Notes under the pieces: model-generated | Told to the model about the DNA's origin: nothing | Databases searched by the model: none | What the model saw: the letters and a program-made list of their open reading frames with translations, nothing else | Position numbers and translations under genes: made by a program | Shown here: piece after piece, positions 19,126 through 29,169 of the stretch | Layout: every line of letters starts with the position of its first letter | How positions within the stretch are numbered: the first letter of the stretch is position 1 | Origin: Eubacteriaceae bacterium | GTDB taxonomy: Bacteria > Bacillota > Clostridia > Lachnospirales > Lachnospiraceae | DNA length: 64,000 nucleotides | NCBI GenBank assembly: GCA_902362875.1 | Contig: CABIYF010000011.1 | Coordinates: forward strand, 6,745 to 70,744 | Reading direction: 5' to 3'

Positions 19126-21480
19126 TTAAATATCTCCATAACTTGTTCTTGCGATGATCTCATTTTGCAGTTCATCGGCCAATTCTGTGAAATAGGCTGT
19201 ATAACCTGCAACTCTTACTGTCAATCCGCGATACTGTTCTGGATTCTTCTTTGCTGCGAGCAGGTCTTCTTTCCTTACTACGTTAAACTGGATATGTGGA
19301 ATCTCAAGATCTACAAAAGTTCTTAAGAAATTCGCAAACTTATCAATTCCTGTCTCTGTCTTGAAAAATTCAGGCAGGAATTTCATATTTAATAATCCGC
19401 CATTGGTTGTCAGTGTCTTATCTAGTTTGGATACGGATTTTAATACGGCTGTTGGTCCTTTGATATCTCTTCCGTAAACAGGTGACATACCTCCATCTGC
19501 TAATGGTTCTTTTGCATATCGTCCATCTGGAGTTGCTCCGACATTCTCACCCATTGGAACATGTGCTGATACGGTATACATACCTGTGTGATATGGACCT
19601 TTTCGATAGTTTTTAAATGTTCTTAATCGGTTCTTGAAGTAATCTGCCCATTTTGTTCCTTGTTTGTCGACTTCATCGATGTCATTTCCGTACTTTGGAA
19701 CTTTATTGACGCACATTGCTCTTAAGATTTCATATCCTTCAAAATTGTTCTTTAATGCATCAAGCATTTCTTTTTGTGTGCACTTCTTTTCATCATACAC
19801 CAGCTGCTTAATTGCGACAAGGCTGTCAGCAAGATTTGCAACCTGAATCATCTGAATTCCGGATAAATTGTATTTTGCTCCTCCTGCTGTGACATCCATT
19901 CCATTTTCCATACAGTTTTCAATGGATGCTGATAAGAATGGGGATGGCAGAAGATCGATATGGGCTTTCTCTACTTCTTCGCATGCAAGAATCATCTTAT
20001 CCATAAAATAATCAATCTGTTTCTTAAATGCTGCTTCCAGATCTTCGAATGTCTCGTATGTCTCAAGATTTCCGTAATCTGGTGCGATCTTTTCTCCTGT
20101 TAAGAGGCATGTTCCACCAGTTAATGTCACTTCTAATGCTTTGTTTAAGTTAAACATCGCAGAATCACTCCAGCCAAGGTTATTTCCCTGTGTTGTTAAT
20201 TCCACACATCCAACGATCGCATAGTCTCTGGCATCTTTTTCTTCGATTCCTAATTCCTGAATGGATGGAATGACTGCTTTGTCGTTGAAGAACTGTGGCA
20301 TTCCGCTTCCTTTGGCTACAACTCTCACTGCTTCTTTTAACAACTCATCAGATGTACCTTCGTGAAGTCTTACGGAAAGATTTGGCTGTGGAAGTCCTAA
20401 ATGTTTCTGTGATTCTAAGAATAAGAAAGAAAGATCATTGTATGTATCATTTCCATTCTCGTCCTGACCACCAATTGCAATATTAAATCCGATTGGAAAT
20501 CCTGCGAAATATTTGGCTCCATGGGAGTTTCTCATGTATACGATCTCATTGAATTTTAACCACATACATTCGATGATCTCTAATGCCTGCTGCTTGTCTA
20601 AGTTTCCTTCTTTGATGTCTTTTTCGTAATATCGAGCTAAATGTCTGTCTAATCTTCCTGGTGAAAATGAGGATGCATTGGATTCCATCTGCAGGATTAC
20701 AAATAAGAACCAAATGGACTGCACTGCTTCATGAAATGTCTCTGCCGGACGTTCGGAAATATTCTTACAGTTCTTTGCAACTTTGATCATCGTTGCTTTC
20801 GTAGTCTCATCATTTTCTTTCTCTGCCATATCCATGATCAGATCGTGGTAACGCACCATGAAATGTTTCGCACCTTCCATAACGATCTTGACACTTTCAT
20901 AGAAATCTTTCTGGTCTTCTCTACAAGTCTTTAATTTTTCCTCTGCCTGTTCGTATAATCCCTGAGGTCCCATCTTCAGCCATTTGACACAGTTTGGACA
21001 GATATGTCCCTGTGCATGGTCTTTCTGGTTGATCTTTACGACTTTGGCAATCTCATCGATCTCTTTTCCGTATCTCTTGGCAAGGACATCTTCTAAGGAT
21101 TTTCCTTCCCAATATGGTTTGATCACTTCTCTAAATGTCTTGATATCTTCTTCATGAACATTAAAACGATCCTGTGGTCTTGTTGGAAGTGTCTCAAATT
21201 CTCTATCTACCCATGTGCTTCCGCTCTCTGGGAACACAACTCCGTAGCGGACTCCTGCAGTACGGTTTCCAACGATCAGTTCTTCTTTCTCTACACGAAT
21301 CTCCATCTGTTCCAAAGCTGCTTTTAATGCTTTTGCTCTCTGGATAATTCTTGGATCGTCTTCATTTTCCTGATAGGTCTTTGTGATGATCAGTGCCTGT
21401 TCGATTGATGCGTATCTTGGCTCTGACAGCATCTTATCTTTTAAATCTTTGATTCGTTGTGTCTGATATAATCCATCCAT
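19126..21480 (-). CDS. Glycyl radical enzyme, uncharacterised dehydratase/lyase (PFL2/PflD-like) group
   Basis: This 784-residue glycyl radical enzyme carries the radical-loop motif RVAGYTAYF with Gly759 as the radical site. The active-site loop VGCVELTT contains Cys425 and Glu427, the Cys-x-Glu pair of eliminating enzymes (glycerol or propanediol dehydratase, choline lyase), and there is no double cysteine as in true pyruvate formate-lyase. GHICPNC (His159), HVPMGENVGATPDGR and RNSHGAKYFAGFP resemble the family core. The substrate is not predictable; annotation as formate acetyltransferase would be misleading. It is co-transcribed with its activase and preceded by a DeoR regulator; no microcompartment genes are nearby. 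Confidence 0.9.
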   Translation of the reverse strand: MDGLYQTQRIKDLKDKMLSEPRYASIEQALIITKTYQENEDDPRIIQRAKALKAALEQMEIRVEKEELIVGNRTAGVRYGVVFPESGSTWVDREFETLPTRPQDRFNVHEEDIKTFREVIKPYWEGKSLEDVLAKRYGKEIDEIAKVVKINQKDHAQGHICPNCVKWLKMGPQGLYEQAEEKLKTCREDQKDFYESVKIVMEGAKHFMVRYHDLIMDMAEKENDETTKATMIKVAKNCKNISERPAETFHEAVQSIWFLFVILQMESNASSFSPGRLDRHLARYYEKDIKEGNLDKQQALEIIECMWLKFNEIVYMRNSHGAKYFAGFPIGFNIAIGGQDENGNDTYNDLSFLFLESQKHLGLPQPNLSVRLHEGTSDELLKEAVRVVAKGSGMPQFFNDKAVIPSIQELGIEEKDARDYAIVGCVELTTQGNNLGWSDSAMFNLNKALEVTLTGGTCLLTGEKIAPDYGNLETYETFEDLEAAFKKQIDYFMDKMILACEEVEKAHIDLLPSPFLSASIENCMENGMDVTAGGAKYNLSGIQMIQVANLADSLVAIKQLVYDEKKCTQKEMLDALKNNFEGYEILRAMCVNKVPKYGNDIDEVDKQGTKWADYFKNRLRTFKNYRKGPYHTGMYTVSAHVPMGENVGATPDGRYAKEPLADGGMSPVYGRDIKGPTAVLKSVSKLDKTLTTNGGLLNMKFLPEFFKTETGIDKFANFLRTFVDLEIPHIQFNVVRKEDLLAAKKNPEQYRGLTVRVAGYTAYFTELADELQNEIIARTSYGDI

Positions 21481-21574
21481 AGAATTTGTCCTTTCTATTT
21501 TTCTCTCATTTATTATTTTTTATCATTATATCTTAGTTTTTATTGTTTTTCAATGCTTTTTTATAAAGAATTCT

Positions 21575-21612
21575 AAAAAAAGAGCAAAGAATAAAAAACA
21601 ATTCTTCACTCT
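21575..21612 (-). terminator. Terminator of the DeoR regulator gene
   Basis: AGAG(C)AAAGAAT pairs with ATTCTT(C)ACTCT, followed on the minus strand by seven T. It lies 8 bases after the DeoR stop codon. The glycyl radical enzyme therefore needs its own promoter in 21481-21574. Confidence 0.75.
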
Positions 21613-21619
21613 GCTTCTT

Positions 21620-22387
21620 CTATATAATCTTTGTCTGATGTTCTTCTAGTCTTTTCTTGATTTCCTCTGGAAGTTCCCTCTCACAGATCACGCCTTCTAC
21701 ATCATCAAATGTCGCATATACATAATTTGCTTTAAAATCAAACTTACTGCTTTCCATCACAAGATAACACTGACTGCTTTTTTGCACCGCATCATGTTTC
21801 ATGATTCCATCCTCAGGAACATAGGTCGTGATCACATTATTGGAAAGATCTGCACCAACAACACCCATAAAGCAAATATCAAATCGGAAATTTTCCATCA
21901 TCTGTCTTGTCAGTTCCCCTAAAAAACCGTTCTGGCTGCGATTAAATTCACCGCCAAGCAAAATAAATTTGACATTCTTTGTTGTTGTAAATAATTCTGC
22001 AATATCAAGCATGCAGGTTACAACTGTAACATTCATATCTCGTTCTATGATCTCTCTGGCAAGTTCGATGTTCGTTGTCGATGTATCAAGAAAGATCATA
22101 TTTCCATTGTGAATCAATTCCACTGCTTTCTTGGCAATCTTTTGTTTTTCTTTTATGTTCTTGTTTTTTCTTGTTGATACGATATTATTATGTCCTGGAT
22201 GGAGTGTATTACGAAGCACTGCCCCGCCATAAGTTCTCTTTAAGAGATTTTTTGATTCCATGCTTGCCAGATCTTTACGAATGCAGTCTTCTGTCACTTC
22301 AAATCTTTTGCTTAAATCTTTGACTTTTACTTTTTCATTTTCTTCTAATAAACGTAATATTTCCTGATGCCGTTCTTCTACAAACAT
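21620..22387 (-). CDS. DeoR family transcriptional regulator
   Basis: This 255-residue repressor has an N-terminal DeoR helix-turn-helix (about 1-57, with RHQEILRLLEENEKVKVKDL) and a C-terminal sugar-phosphate-sensing domain related to ribose phosphate isomerase (about 75-235, with IFLDTSTTNIELAR and LLGGEFN). It lies directly upstream of the glycyl radical enzyme and its activase on the same strand and probably controls them, responding to a phosphorylated metabolite. AGGAGG precedes the start by 7 bases. A perfect dyad at 22402-22421 just upstream may be its own operator. Confidence 0.88.
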   Translation of the reverse strand: MFVEERHQEILRLLEENEKVKVKDLSKRFEVTEDCIRKDLASMESKNLLKRTYGGAVLRNTLHPGHNNIVSTRKNKNIKEKQKIAKKAVELIHNGNMIFLDTSTTNIELAREIIERDMNVTVVTCMLDIAELFTTTKNVKFILLGGEFNRSQNGFLGELTRQMMENFRFDICFMGVVGADLSNNVITTYVPEDGIMKHDAVQKSSQCYLVMESSKFDFKANYVYATFDDVEGVICERELPEEIKKRLEEHQTKII

Positions 22388-22401
22388 TGTATTTCCTCCT
22401 A

Positions 22402-22421
22402 ATATGATATTATCATCATAT
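22402..22421. promoter_or_regulatory. Dyad upstream of the DeoR gene, possible operator
   Basis: ATATGAT, 6 bases, ATCATAT forms a perfect dyad directly before the ribosome site of the DeoR gene. This is a fitting place for autorepression. It is supported by symmetry and position only. Confidence 0.45.
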
Positions 22422-22479
22422 CATTTTTCAAATAAAATTTCACTTTGAATTTATATTTCATAAAATCATAGATATAAAA

Positions 22480-22525
22480 AGAAAAAGACCACCACTCTGC
22501 AAAATCAGAATGAGGATCTTTCTTC
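22480..22525 (-). terminator. Terminator of ATP synthase operon 2
   Basis: A long imperfect stem pairs AAGAAAGATCCTCATTCTG with CAGAGTGGTGGTCTTTTTCTT on the minus strand, about 30 bases after the atpC stop codon, with a T-rich tail. It insulates the operon from the DeoR gene downstream. Confidence 0.75.
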
Positions 22526-22555
22526 TTTTAGCTATATTTATTTTTGAATCAGATG

Positions 22556-22969
22556 TTATTTCTTTACATACTTTGATGTAACTTTCAGTCGTGCCATCGC
22601 ACGTGATAAGGCTGCCTGCGTGTGATAATACTGCAGACGGCTCTGTTTTTGTTTGAGTCGTTCTTCGGCTCTTGTTTTGGCTTCTCTTGCACGGATGATG
22701 TCGATATCTTCTGGGCGTTCCACGGTATCAACCACGATAACCACAAAATCTCTGGTGACATCTGCGAATCCTTCTCCGACGACGCAGACTCTCCATTCCC
22801 CATCGACTTTAAAACGAAGTTCTCCTGCGACAACAGCGGTTACTGTATCTTCATGGTTGGCTAACACTCCGTAAAGTCCGTCCACTGCTGGGAAAATGAC
22901 ATGTTCACAGGCTCCGCTGTAGAACTTTTTGTCACTGGCAATGATCTCAAAATAAAAGGTTTCTGCCAT
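22556..22969 (-). CDS. atpC: F-type ATP synthase subunit epsilon (operon 2)
   Basis: This 137-residue epsilon subunit of the second F1 has the N-terminal beta-sandwich (with DGLYGVLANHEDTV) and a complete C-terminal helical pair (ARAEAKTRAEERL-like region and a basic tail). It is clearly divergent from the operon 1 epsilon (1724-2128). Its ATG follows directly on the atpD stop codon, which shows tight coupling. It is the last gene of the operon and is followed by a terminator. Confidence 0.95.
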   Translation of the reverse strand: MAETFYFEIIASDKKFYSGACEHVIFPAVDGLYGVLANHEDTVTAVVAGELRFKVDGEWRVCVVGEGFADVTRDFVVIVVDTVERPEDIDIIRAREAKTRAEERLKQKQSRLQYYHTQAALSRAMARLKVTSKYVKK

Positions 22970-24373
<1,404 letters not shown>

Positions 24374-24379
24374 TCACTG

Positions 24380-25249
24380 TTACTCTTTCTTTAATGATTT
24401 GGCTCCGGCGCATACCTCAGTGATCTCCTGAGTGATCGCTGCCTGACGGGCACGGTTATACATAAGTCCCAGTGATCTTATCATTTCTCTCGCACTCTTG
24501 CTTGCACCTTCCATCGCCATCATTCTGGCGTTTAATTCACTGGAAAATGATTCTACCATCGCACCATAGACAAGTCCTTTGATATAGTTTGGTGCCAGAC
24601 GGTCAAGTACCGCCTTTACGGATGGCTGAAATTCTGTCATATGTGATCGTTTTCCTTTGCCTGCGAACTCATATTGATCTGGATTTAATGGTAACACACG
24701 GATCATCTTTGGTTCTGAGGTAATGGATGTGATCATCTTTGTGTAAATAATATAGACTTCATCAAGTTCTCCTGATACATATTCCTCGATCAGTTTTTCT
24801 GCAATTCTTCTTGCACGGTAGATCGTAGGGTCCTGTGTTGTATAGAAGAAATCTTCGTCCATCTGGGCTGCATTTCTTCTTCCGAAGTAATTACGTCCCA
24901 TATATCCGATAACGAACAGTTTGCCATCTTCATGAATGTTCTCTTCTGCCATTTTCTGAATGTTATGATTGTAAGCTCCGGCAAGTCCGCGGTCTGCAGT
25001 CATGACAAGATATCCTTTTTTCGGATTCTCTTTCTTTCTTTTATTTAAGAAAATATGCTGCAGATCCGGCGTATGTGCCATGATATCAAGCAGAGATGCC
25101 TGAAGCATTTCAAAGTATGGAGTTGTGGCATCTAACTGCTTTCTTGCTTTCTTTAATTTGGAAGATGAAATCAGATACATCGCATTTGTGATCTTTAATG
25201 TATCTTCGATACTGTTCATCCTTGTTTTAATTTCTCTGATATTTGCCAT
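24380..25249 (-). CDS. atpG: F-type ATP synthase subunit gamma (operon 2)
   Basis: This 289-residue gamma subunit has the N-terminal helix (ANIREIKTRMNSIEDTLKIT) and the C-terminal NRARQAAITQEITEV helix. The start at 25249 is chosen because AGGTGA lies 5 bases upstream; an in-frame GTG at 25258 would add three residues. It lacks the Glu/Lys/Pro insertion seen in the operon 1 gamma. It follows atpA closely in the standard order. Confidence 0.95.
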   Translation of the reverse strand: MANIREIKTRMNSIEDTLKITNAMYLISSSKLKKARKQLDATTPYFEMLQASLLDIMAHTPDLQHIFLNKRKKENPKKGYLVMTADRGLAGAYNHNIQKMAEENIHEDGKLFVIGYMGRNYFGRRNAAQMDEDFFYTTQDPTIYRARRIAEKLIEEYVSGELDEVYIIYTKMITSITSEPKMIRVLPLNPDQYEFAGKGKRSHMTEFQPSVKAVLDRLAPNYIKGLVYGAMVESFSSELNARMMAMEGASKSAREMIRSLGLMYNRARQAAITQEITEVCAGAKSLKKE

Positions 25250-25258
25250 AGTGATCAC

Positions 25259-26758
25259 CTACTTTAAATAGGCTTCTATCGCCTCTTGGATCTCTTTTGC
25301 AATGTCGTCTGTTAAAACTTTGCCTTCATCGATCTTCTTCACTGTCTCTGGATATTTCTGTTCAAAGAATGCTGTCATTTCTTCTGTCTCTGCCTTTAAT
25401 TCTTTGACTGGAACATCATTTAACATCTTATGACCTGCTGCAAACAGAAGTAAAATCTGTTTATGTAATGCCATTGGATGGTACAATGGCTGTTTTAACA
25501 GTTCGATCAGATGAGATCCATAATTTAATGTTGCTTTTGTTCCTTCGTCAAGGTCTGAACTAAACTGTGTAAATACTTCAAGTTCTCGGTACTGAGCAAG
25601 ATCGATACGAAGGTTTCCGGCTACTTTCTTCATGATCTTTGTCTGGGCTGCTCCACCAACACGTGATACGGAAAGTCCGACATTGACCGCTGGTCTTACA
25701 CCGGAGAAGAATAACTCACTTTCAAGGAAGATCTGTCCGTCTGTGATAGAGATTACGTTTGTAGGGATGTACGCGGACACGTCTCCTGCCTGTGTTTCGA
25801 TGATTGGAAGTGCTGTGATAGATCCACCACCAAGTTCATCGCTTAATCGGCAAGAACGTTCTAGTAATCTTGAATGTAAGTAGAATACATCTCCAGGGTA
25901 AGCTTCACGTCCAGGTGGACGATCCAGCAGTAAGGAAATTGCACGATAAGCAACGGCATGCTTAGACAGATCATCATATACGATCAGAACGTCTTTTCCC
26001 TGATGCATAAAATGTTCTGCGATCGCTGTTCCTGCATATGGTGCGATGTACTGTAAGGATGCAAGATCACTTGCGGATGCTGATACAACGATAGAGTAAT
26101 CCATTGCACCATGTTTGCTTAATGTTGTTACGATCTGTGATACTGTTGATGCTTTCTGTCCGATCGCTACATAAATACAGATAACATCCTGTCCCTTCTG
26201 GTTTAAGATCGTATCAACTGCGATGGATGTTTTACCTGTCTGACGGTCACCAATGATCAACTCACGCTGTCCACGTCCGATTGGGAACATGGAGTCGATT
26301 GCCAAGATACCTGTCTGTAATGGCTGGTCAACGGATTTTCTGTCGATAACTCCTGCTGCCTCGTGTTCAATTGGTCTTCTCTCGTCAGTTTTAATCTCAC
26401 CTTTTCCATCGATTGGTTCTCCGATCGCGTTAACGACACGTCCGATCATAGCATCTCCAACCGGGATATCTGCCTGTACACCGGTTCTTGCTACTTTAGA
26501 TTCTTCCATTAATCCATGATCGGAACCAAGTAAAACACAACCGATACAGTTTCTTTCAACATTCAGTACAAGTCCATGGACACCTGTTTCAAAGATAACA
26601 AGTTCTCCATACATTGCCTGGTCCATACCATAGACTGTTGCAATACCATCTGCGATCTGAATGATTCTTCCTTCTTCTTTGACCTCAGTTTTCTGGTCAT
26701 AGTTTTCAATTTGATCTTTTAATACAGAAACGACTGTTTCTGGATTGATACTACTCAC
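25259..26758 (-). CDS. atpA: F-type ATP synthase subunit alpha (operon 2)
   Basis: This 499-residue alpha subunit has the Walker [41 protein letters not shown] and the arginine-finger region [10 protein letters not shown]. All domains are complete. It begins 7 bases after atpH and ends just before atpG. Together with the other operon 2 genes it makes a complete second F1. Confidence 0.98.
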   Translation of the reverse strand: MSSINPETVVSVLKDQIENYDQKTEVKEEGRIIQIADGIATVYGMDQAMYGELVIFETGVHGLVLNVERNCIGCVLLGSDHGLMEESKVARTGVQADIPVGDAMIGRVVNAIGEPIDGKGEIKTDERRPIEHEAAGVIDRKSVDQPLQTGILAIDSMFPIGRGQRELIIGDRQTGKTSIAVDTILNQKGQDVICIYVAIGQKASTVSQIVTTLSKHGAMDYSIVVSASASDLASLQYIAPYAGTAIAEHFMHQGKDVLIVYDDLSKHAVAYRAISLLLDRPPGREAYPGDVFYLHSRLLERSCRLSDELGGGSITALPIIETQAGDVSAYIPTNVISITDGQIFLESELFFSGVRPAVNVGLSVSRVGGAAQTKIMKKVAGNLRIDLAQYRELEVFTQFSSDLDEGTKATLNYGSHLIELLKQPLYHPMALHKQILLLFAAGHKMLNDVPVKELKAETEEMTAFFEQKYPETVKKIDEGKVLTDDIAKEIQEAIEAYLK

Positions 26759-26765
26759 CTGATTC

Positions 26766-27269
26766 TCACCTCCATGTAAGTTTCTGCTGTAATTTTCTCA
26801 TTTTACCACTCAGGCTGTTATCATAAACGTGGTCTCCGACTTTTAGTACGAAACCACCGATCAAGTCTTTATCTTCTTTTAAAGTAAGATCTACTTTGTC
26901 TGCCTGATACTGTTTCATAAGATACTGTTTGATTCGCTCAAGCTGCTCGTCTTTTGGCATTGTCACATAGTCAAACTCTGCCTTGATGATCTTGTCTGTC
27001 TTGCGTTTTAATTCATCGTAATATTCAACTGCCTCATCAAAACAAGCGATATCATCATTGTCACATACAACTTTTAAGAAACTTTTGATATCATCAGAAA
27101 ATAACTTCTCAACCACATTTTCTTTTTCTTTCTTTGTGATCGTTGGATTTTCTAATGCGCTTAAAAGTTCTTCATTTTCATGAAGCATGTCCTGCGCTTT
27201 TTGTAAACTTTCTTTTTTGATCCCAAGTTCAAACAATACCTGTCCATACGTCATGGAAATTCTCTTCAT
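26766..27269 (-). CDS. atpH: F-type ATP synthase subunit delta (operon 2)
   Basis: This 167-residue delta/OSCP subunit of the second stator has a helical N-terminal domain (with [20 protein letters not shown]) and the C-terminal signature [20 protein letters not shown]. It is 14 residues shorter than the operon 1 delta. It starts 3 bases after the atpF stop codon, so the two are probably coupled. Confidence 0.94.
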   Translation of the reverse strand: MKRISMTYGQVLFELGIKKESLQKAQDMLHENEELLSALENPTITKKEKENVVEKLFSDDIKSFLKVVCDNDDIACFDEAVEYYDELKRKTDKIIKAEFDYVTMPKDEQLERIKQYLMKQYQADKVDLTLKEDKDLIGGFVLKVGDHVYDNSLSGKMRKLQQKLTWR

Positions 27270-27272
27270 ATG

Positions 27273-27755
27273 CTAGACACCTGCCTCTTTCAGGAAATCA
27301 TTTAAAAGCTTTTCATTGCCTTTGTCATTTGCTTCTTTTTCCACAACCTTGGAAGCTGCCATAAGTGCGATTCCTGCGATCTCTGTCTGAAGACCTGCGA
27401 TCGTCTTCTGTTTCTCAGCTTCAATATCTTTACGGGCATTTTCTTTCATAAGAGCAATCTCTTCTTTTGTCTGATCCATCTTATTCTGGTATTCATTCTT
27501 CGCTCTTGCTCTTGCATCGGAAACGATCTGTCCTGCCTCATCTTTTGCCTGTGCAAGGTTCTTCTCATATTCCTGTTTGATTCCCTCTGCCTCAGCTTTC
27601 GTCTGTGCTGCTTCATTTAAGTCGCTTGAGATCATTTCTTTTCTCTTCTCCATAATCTCGCTGACTGGTCCAAATAAGAACTTACGAAGCAACAGATAAA
27701 ATACGACAATGTTGACGATCGGCCAGATAATGCCCCAGTCTAATTTCAGAAACAT
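27273..27755 (-). CDS. atpF: F-type ATP synthase subunit b (operon 2)
   Basis: This 160-residue b subunit has one N-terminal membrane helix (about 6-26, IIWPIVNIVVFYLLLRKFLF) and a long charged coiled coil. The short hydrophilic N-terminus before the helix differs from the operon 1 b subunit, which has a longer leader. It lies between atpE and atpH, 18 bases after atpE. Confidence 0.94.
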   Translation of the reverse strand: MFLKLDWGIIWPIVNIVVFYLLLRKFLFGPVSEIMEKRKEMISSDLNEAAQTKAEAEGIKQEYEKNLAQAKDEAGQIVSDARARAKNEYQNKMDQTKEEIALMKENARKDIEAEKQKTIAGLQTEIAGIALMAASKVVEKEANDKGNEKLLNDFLKEAGV

Positions 27756-27773
27756 ATCTTCCGCCTCCTACTT

Positions 27774-27992
27774 CTATTTCATTACAATTAACAGAATCGC
27801 AACAACTAATCCATAAATTGATGTAGCTTCGGCTAATGCACAACCAAGTAATAATGTTTTATTGATATTTCCAGCTTCTTCTGGCTGTCTTGCGATTGCT
27901 CCAAGTGCTCCATTTGTTGCAACACCGATACCAATACCTGCTCCTAAACCTGTTAATACTGCAATTCCTGCTCCAATAGCTGCTAATCCCAT
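27774..27992 (-). CDS. atpE: F-type ATP synthase subunit c, predicted H+-type (operon 2)
   Basis: This 72-residue two-helix proteolipid keeps the ion-binding glutamate (Glu55) in CALAEATSIYG. The helix 1 position that is Gln31 in the operon 1 c subunit is Ile22 here (GAGIGIGVATN), and the residue after the glutamate is Ala56, not Ser or Thr. The main sodium ligands are therefore lost, and I infer a proton-binding ring. Thr57 and Tyr60 remain, so the assignment is less firm than for operon 1. It is 15 residues shorter than the operon 1 c subunit. Confidence 0.94.
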   Translation of the reverse strand: MGLAAIGAGIAVLTGLGAGIGIGVATNGALGAIARQPEEAGNINKTLLLGCALAEATSIYGLVVAILLIVMK

Positions 27993-28055
27993 AATTCTAA
28001 TCTCCTTTTACTTTTAAATAAAATTTAATTTTGTGTATCTGTTATTGATACATTT

Positions 28056-28739
28056 TTACTCAATTGATTCACTGATAAACAGTGATGTTAATAATACAAA
28101 TACATATGCCTGCAACAATCCATCGAAAAAGTCGAAGTAGCAGCTAAATGGCAATGGCACGATCGCTGGTGCGATATGTGTGATCAGTTCCATTAAAACG
28201 AATGCTCCTAAGACATTTCCAAAAAGTCGCATACACAGTGATAACGGTCTTGTAAATAATTCAAGGATGTTAATGGCCGCCATCATTGGCATAGGTTCCA
28301 CATAACTGTGTATATATCCTTTCAATCCTTTTTCGTGGATTCCAGAATATATGATCAAAAACAAACTGATGATCGCTAATCCTGCGGTAACATTCAGATC
28401 TTTCGTTGGCGGTTTCGCTCTGAAAAATCCCGAAATATTTGCACACGCAAGATAGATCAGAATTGTTCCAAGAAACGGTATGTAACGTTTCCCTTTTTTG
28501 CCGACCAGACCACCGATGAAGTTATAGATGAAACCGACTAAGGCTTCCACATAAACCTGCGGTCCTTCTGGTATGACTTTCAGGTTCCGTACGAATATGA
28601 TGCAGAGCAACACTACGATCGCCATGATCACCCATGTTGTTACGGCTGACTGCGGTACTGGAATACCTCCGCCGATGGGGATCGTAAAGCTTGTCTTAAG
28701 TGAGAGCTCTTCCATCAGATAATCTCCCAATGAACCCAT
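28056..28739 (-). CDS. atpB: F-type ATP synthase subunit a (operon 2)
   Basis: This 227-residue Fo subunit a has about five membrane helices and the essential arginine in PLSLCMRLFGNVLGA. The start at 28739 follows a GGTGAGGAG ribosome site; the frame extends upstream without a better site. It is the first gene of operon 2, with no atpI or atpZ before it, unlike operon 1. A strong sigma-A type promoter lies about 110 bases upstream. Confidence 0.94.
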   Translation of the reverse strand: MGSLGDYLMEELSLKTSFTIPIGGGIPVPQSAVTTWVIMAIVVLLCIIFVRNLKVIPEGPQVYVEALVGFIYNFIGGLVGKKGKRYIPFLGTILIYLACANISGFFRAKPPTKDLNVTAGLAIISLFLIIYSGIHEKGLKGYIHSYVEPMPMMAAINILELFTRPLSLCMRLFGNVLGAFVLMELITHIAPAIVPLPFSCYFDFFDGLLQAYVFVLLTSLFISESIE

Positions 28740-28851
28740 TTTCTCCTCACCTTCTTTAATTTTATTCTTCTGCAGAAATCCAAGGGTTAATTTCTGCAAA
28801 AGTAAAAGAGTGTCTACGCTATATCTTGTAAACACCCTTGTTCTGGAAGTT

Positions 28852-28880
28852 ATTTTATGCCTCTAATTTTTATTTGTCAA
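28852..28880 (-). promoter_or_regulatory. Promoter of ATP synthase operon 2
   Basis: On the minus strand a perfect TTGACA (28875-28880), a 17-base spacer and TAAAAT (28852-28857) make a strong sigma-A promoter ahead of atpB. The rest of the gene-free stretch (28740-29169) holds the rpiB terminator at 29079-29130; I see nothing else in it. Confidence 0.8.
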
Positions 28881-29078
28881 TTCTTTTTGCGTTAAGATTG
28901 TGTTTGTTTTTTGTTTAATACTTACAAAGAAGCATATCGAAATTTAGTAAAAAGCACCAAAACACGAGGGTTTGCGGTATATAGAAATGAGAGTTGGTCA
29001 GTTTTTTCGTGTTAAGATTTGATAAATTTTTTCTGTTTTTTATGAGTTTTTCTTGAAATTTATAAGGTTTTTGTACAT

Positions 29079-29130
29079 AAAAAAAGACATGCAGACGATG
29101 AATTTTATCCGTTTCTCATCTGCATATCTT
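29079..29130 (-). terminator. Terminator of the sua5-ywlE/rpiB operon
   Basis: AAGATATGCAGATGAG pairs with a near-perfect complement across the loop, followed on the minus strand by a run of seven T. It lies 40 bases after the rpiB stop codon. Confidence 0.8.
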
Positions 29131-29169
29131 CCTTATTTATATAACGTCTATATAATCTTTCTATAAGTC

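Noticed and set aside
19126-21480. Naming the glycyl radical enzyme a formate acetyltransferase (pflB)
   Set aside because: It has one active-site cysteine in GCVE instead of the adjacent Cys-Cys pair, and its activase has the extra cluster typical of dehydratases and lyases.
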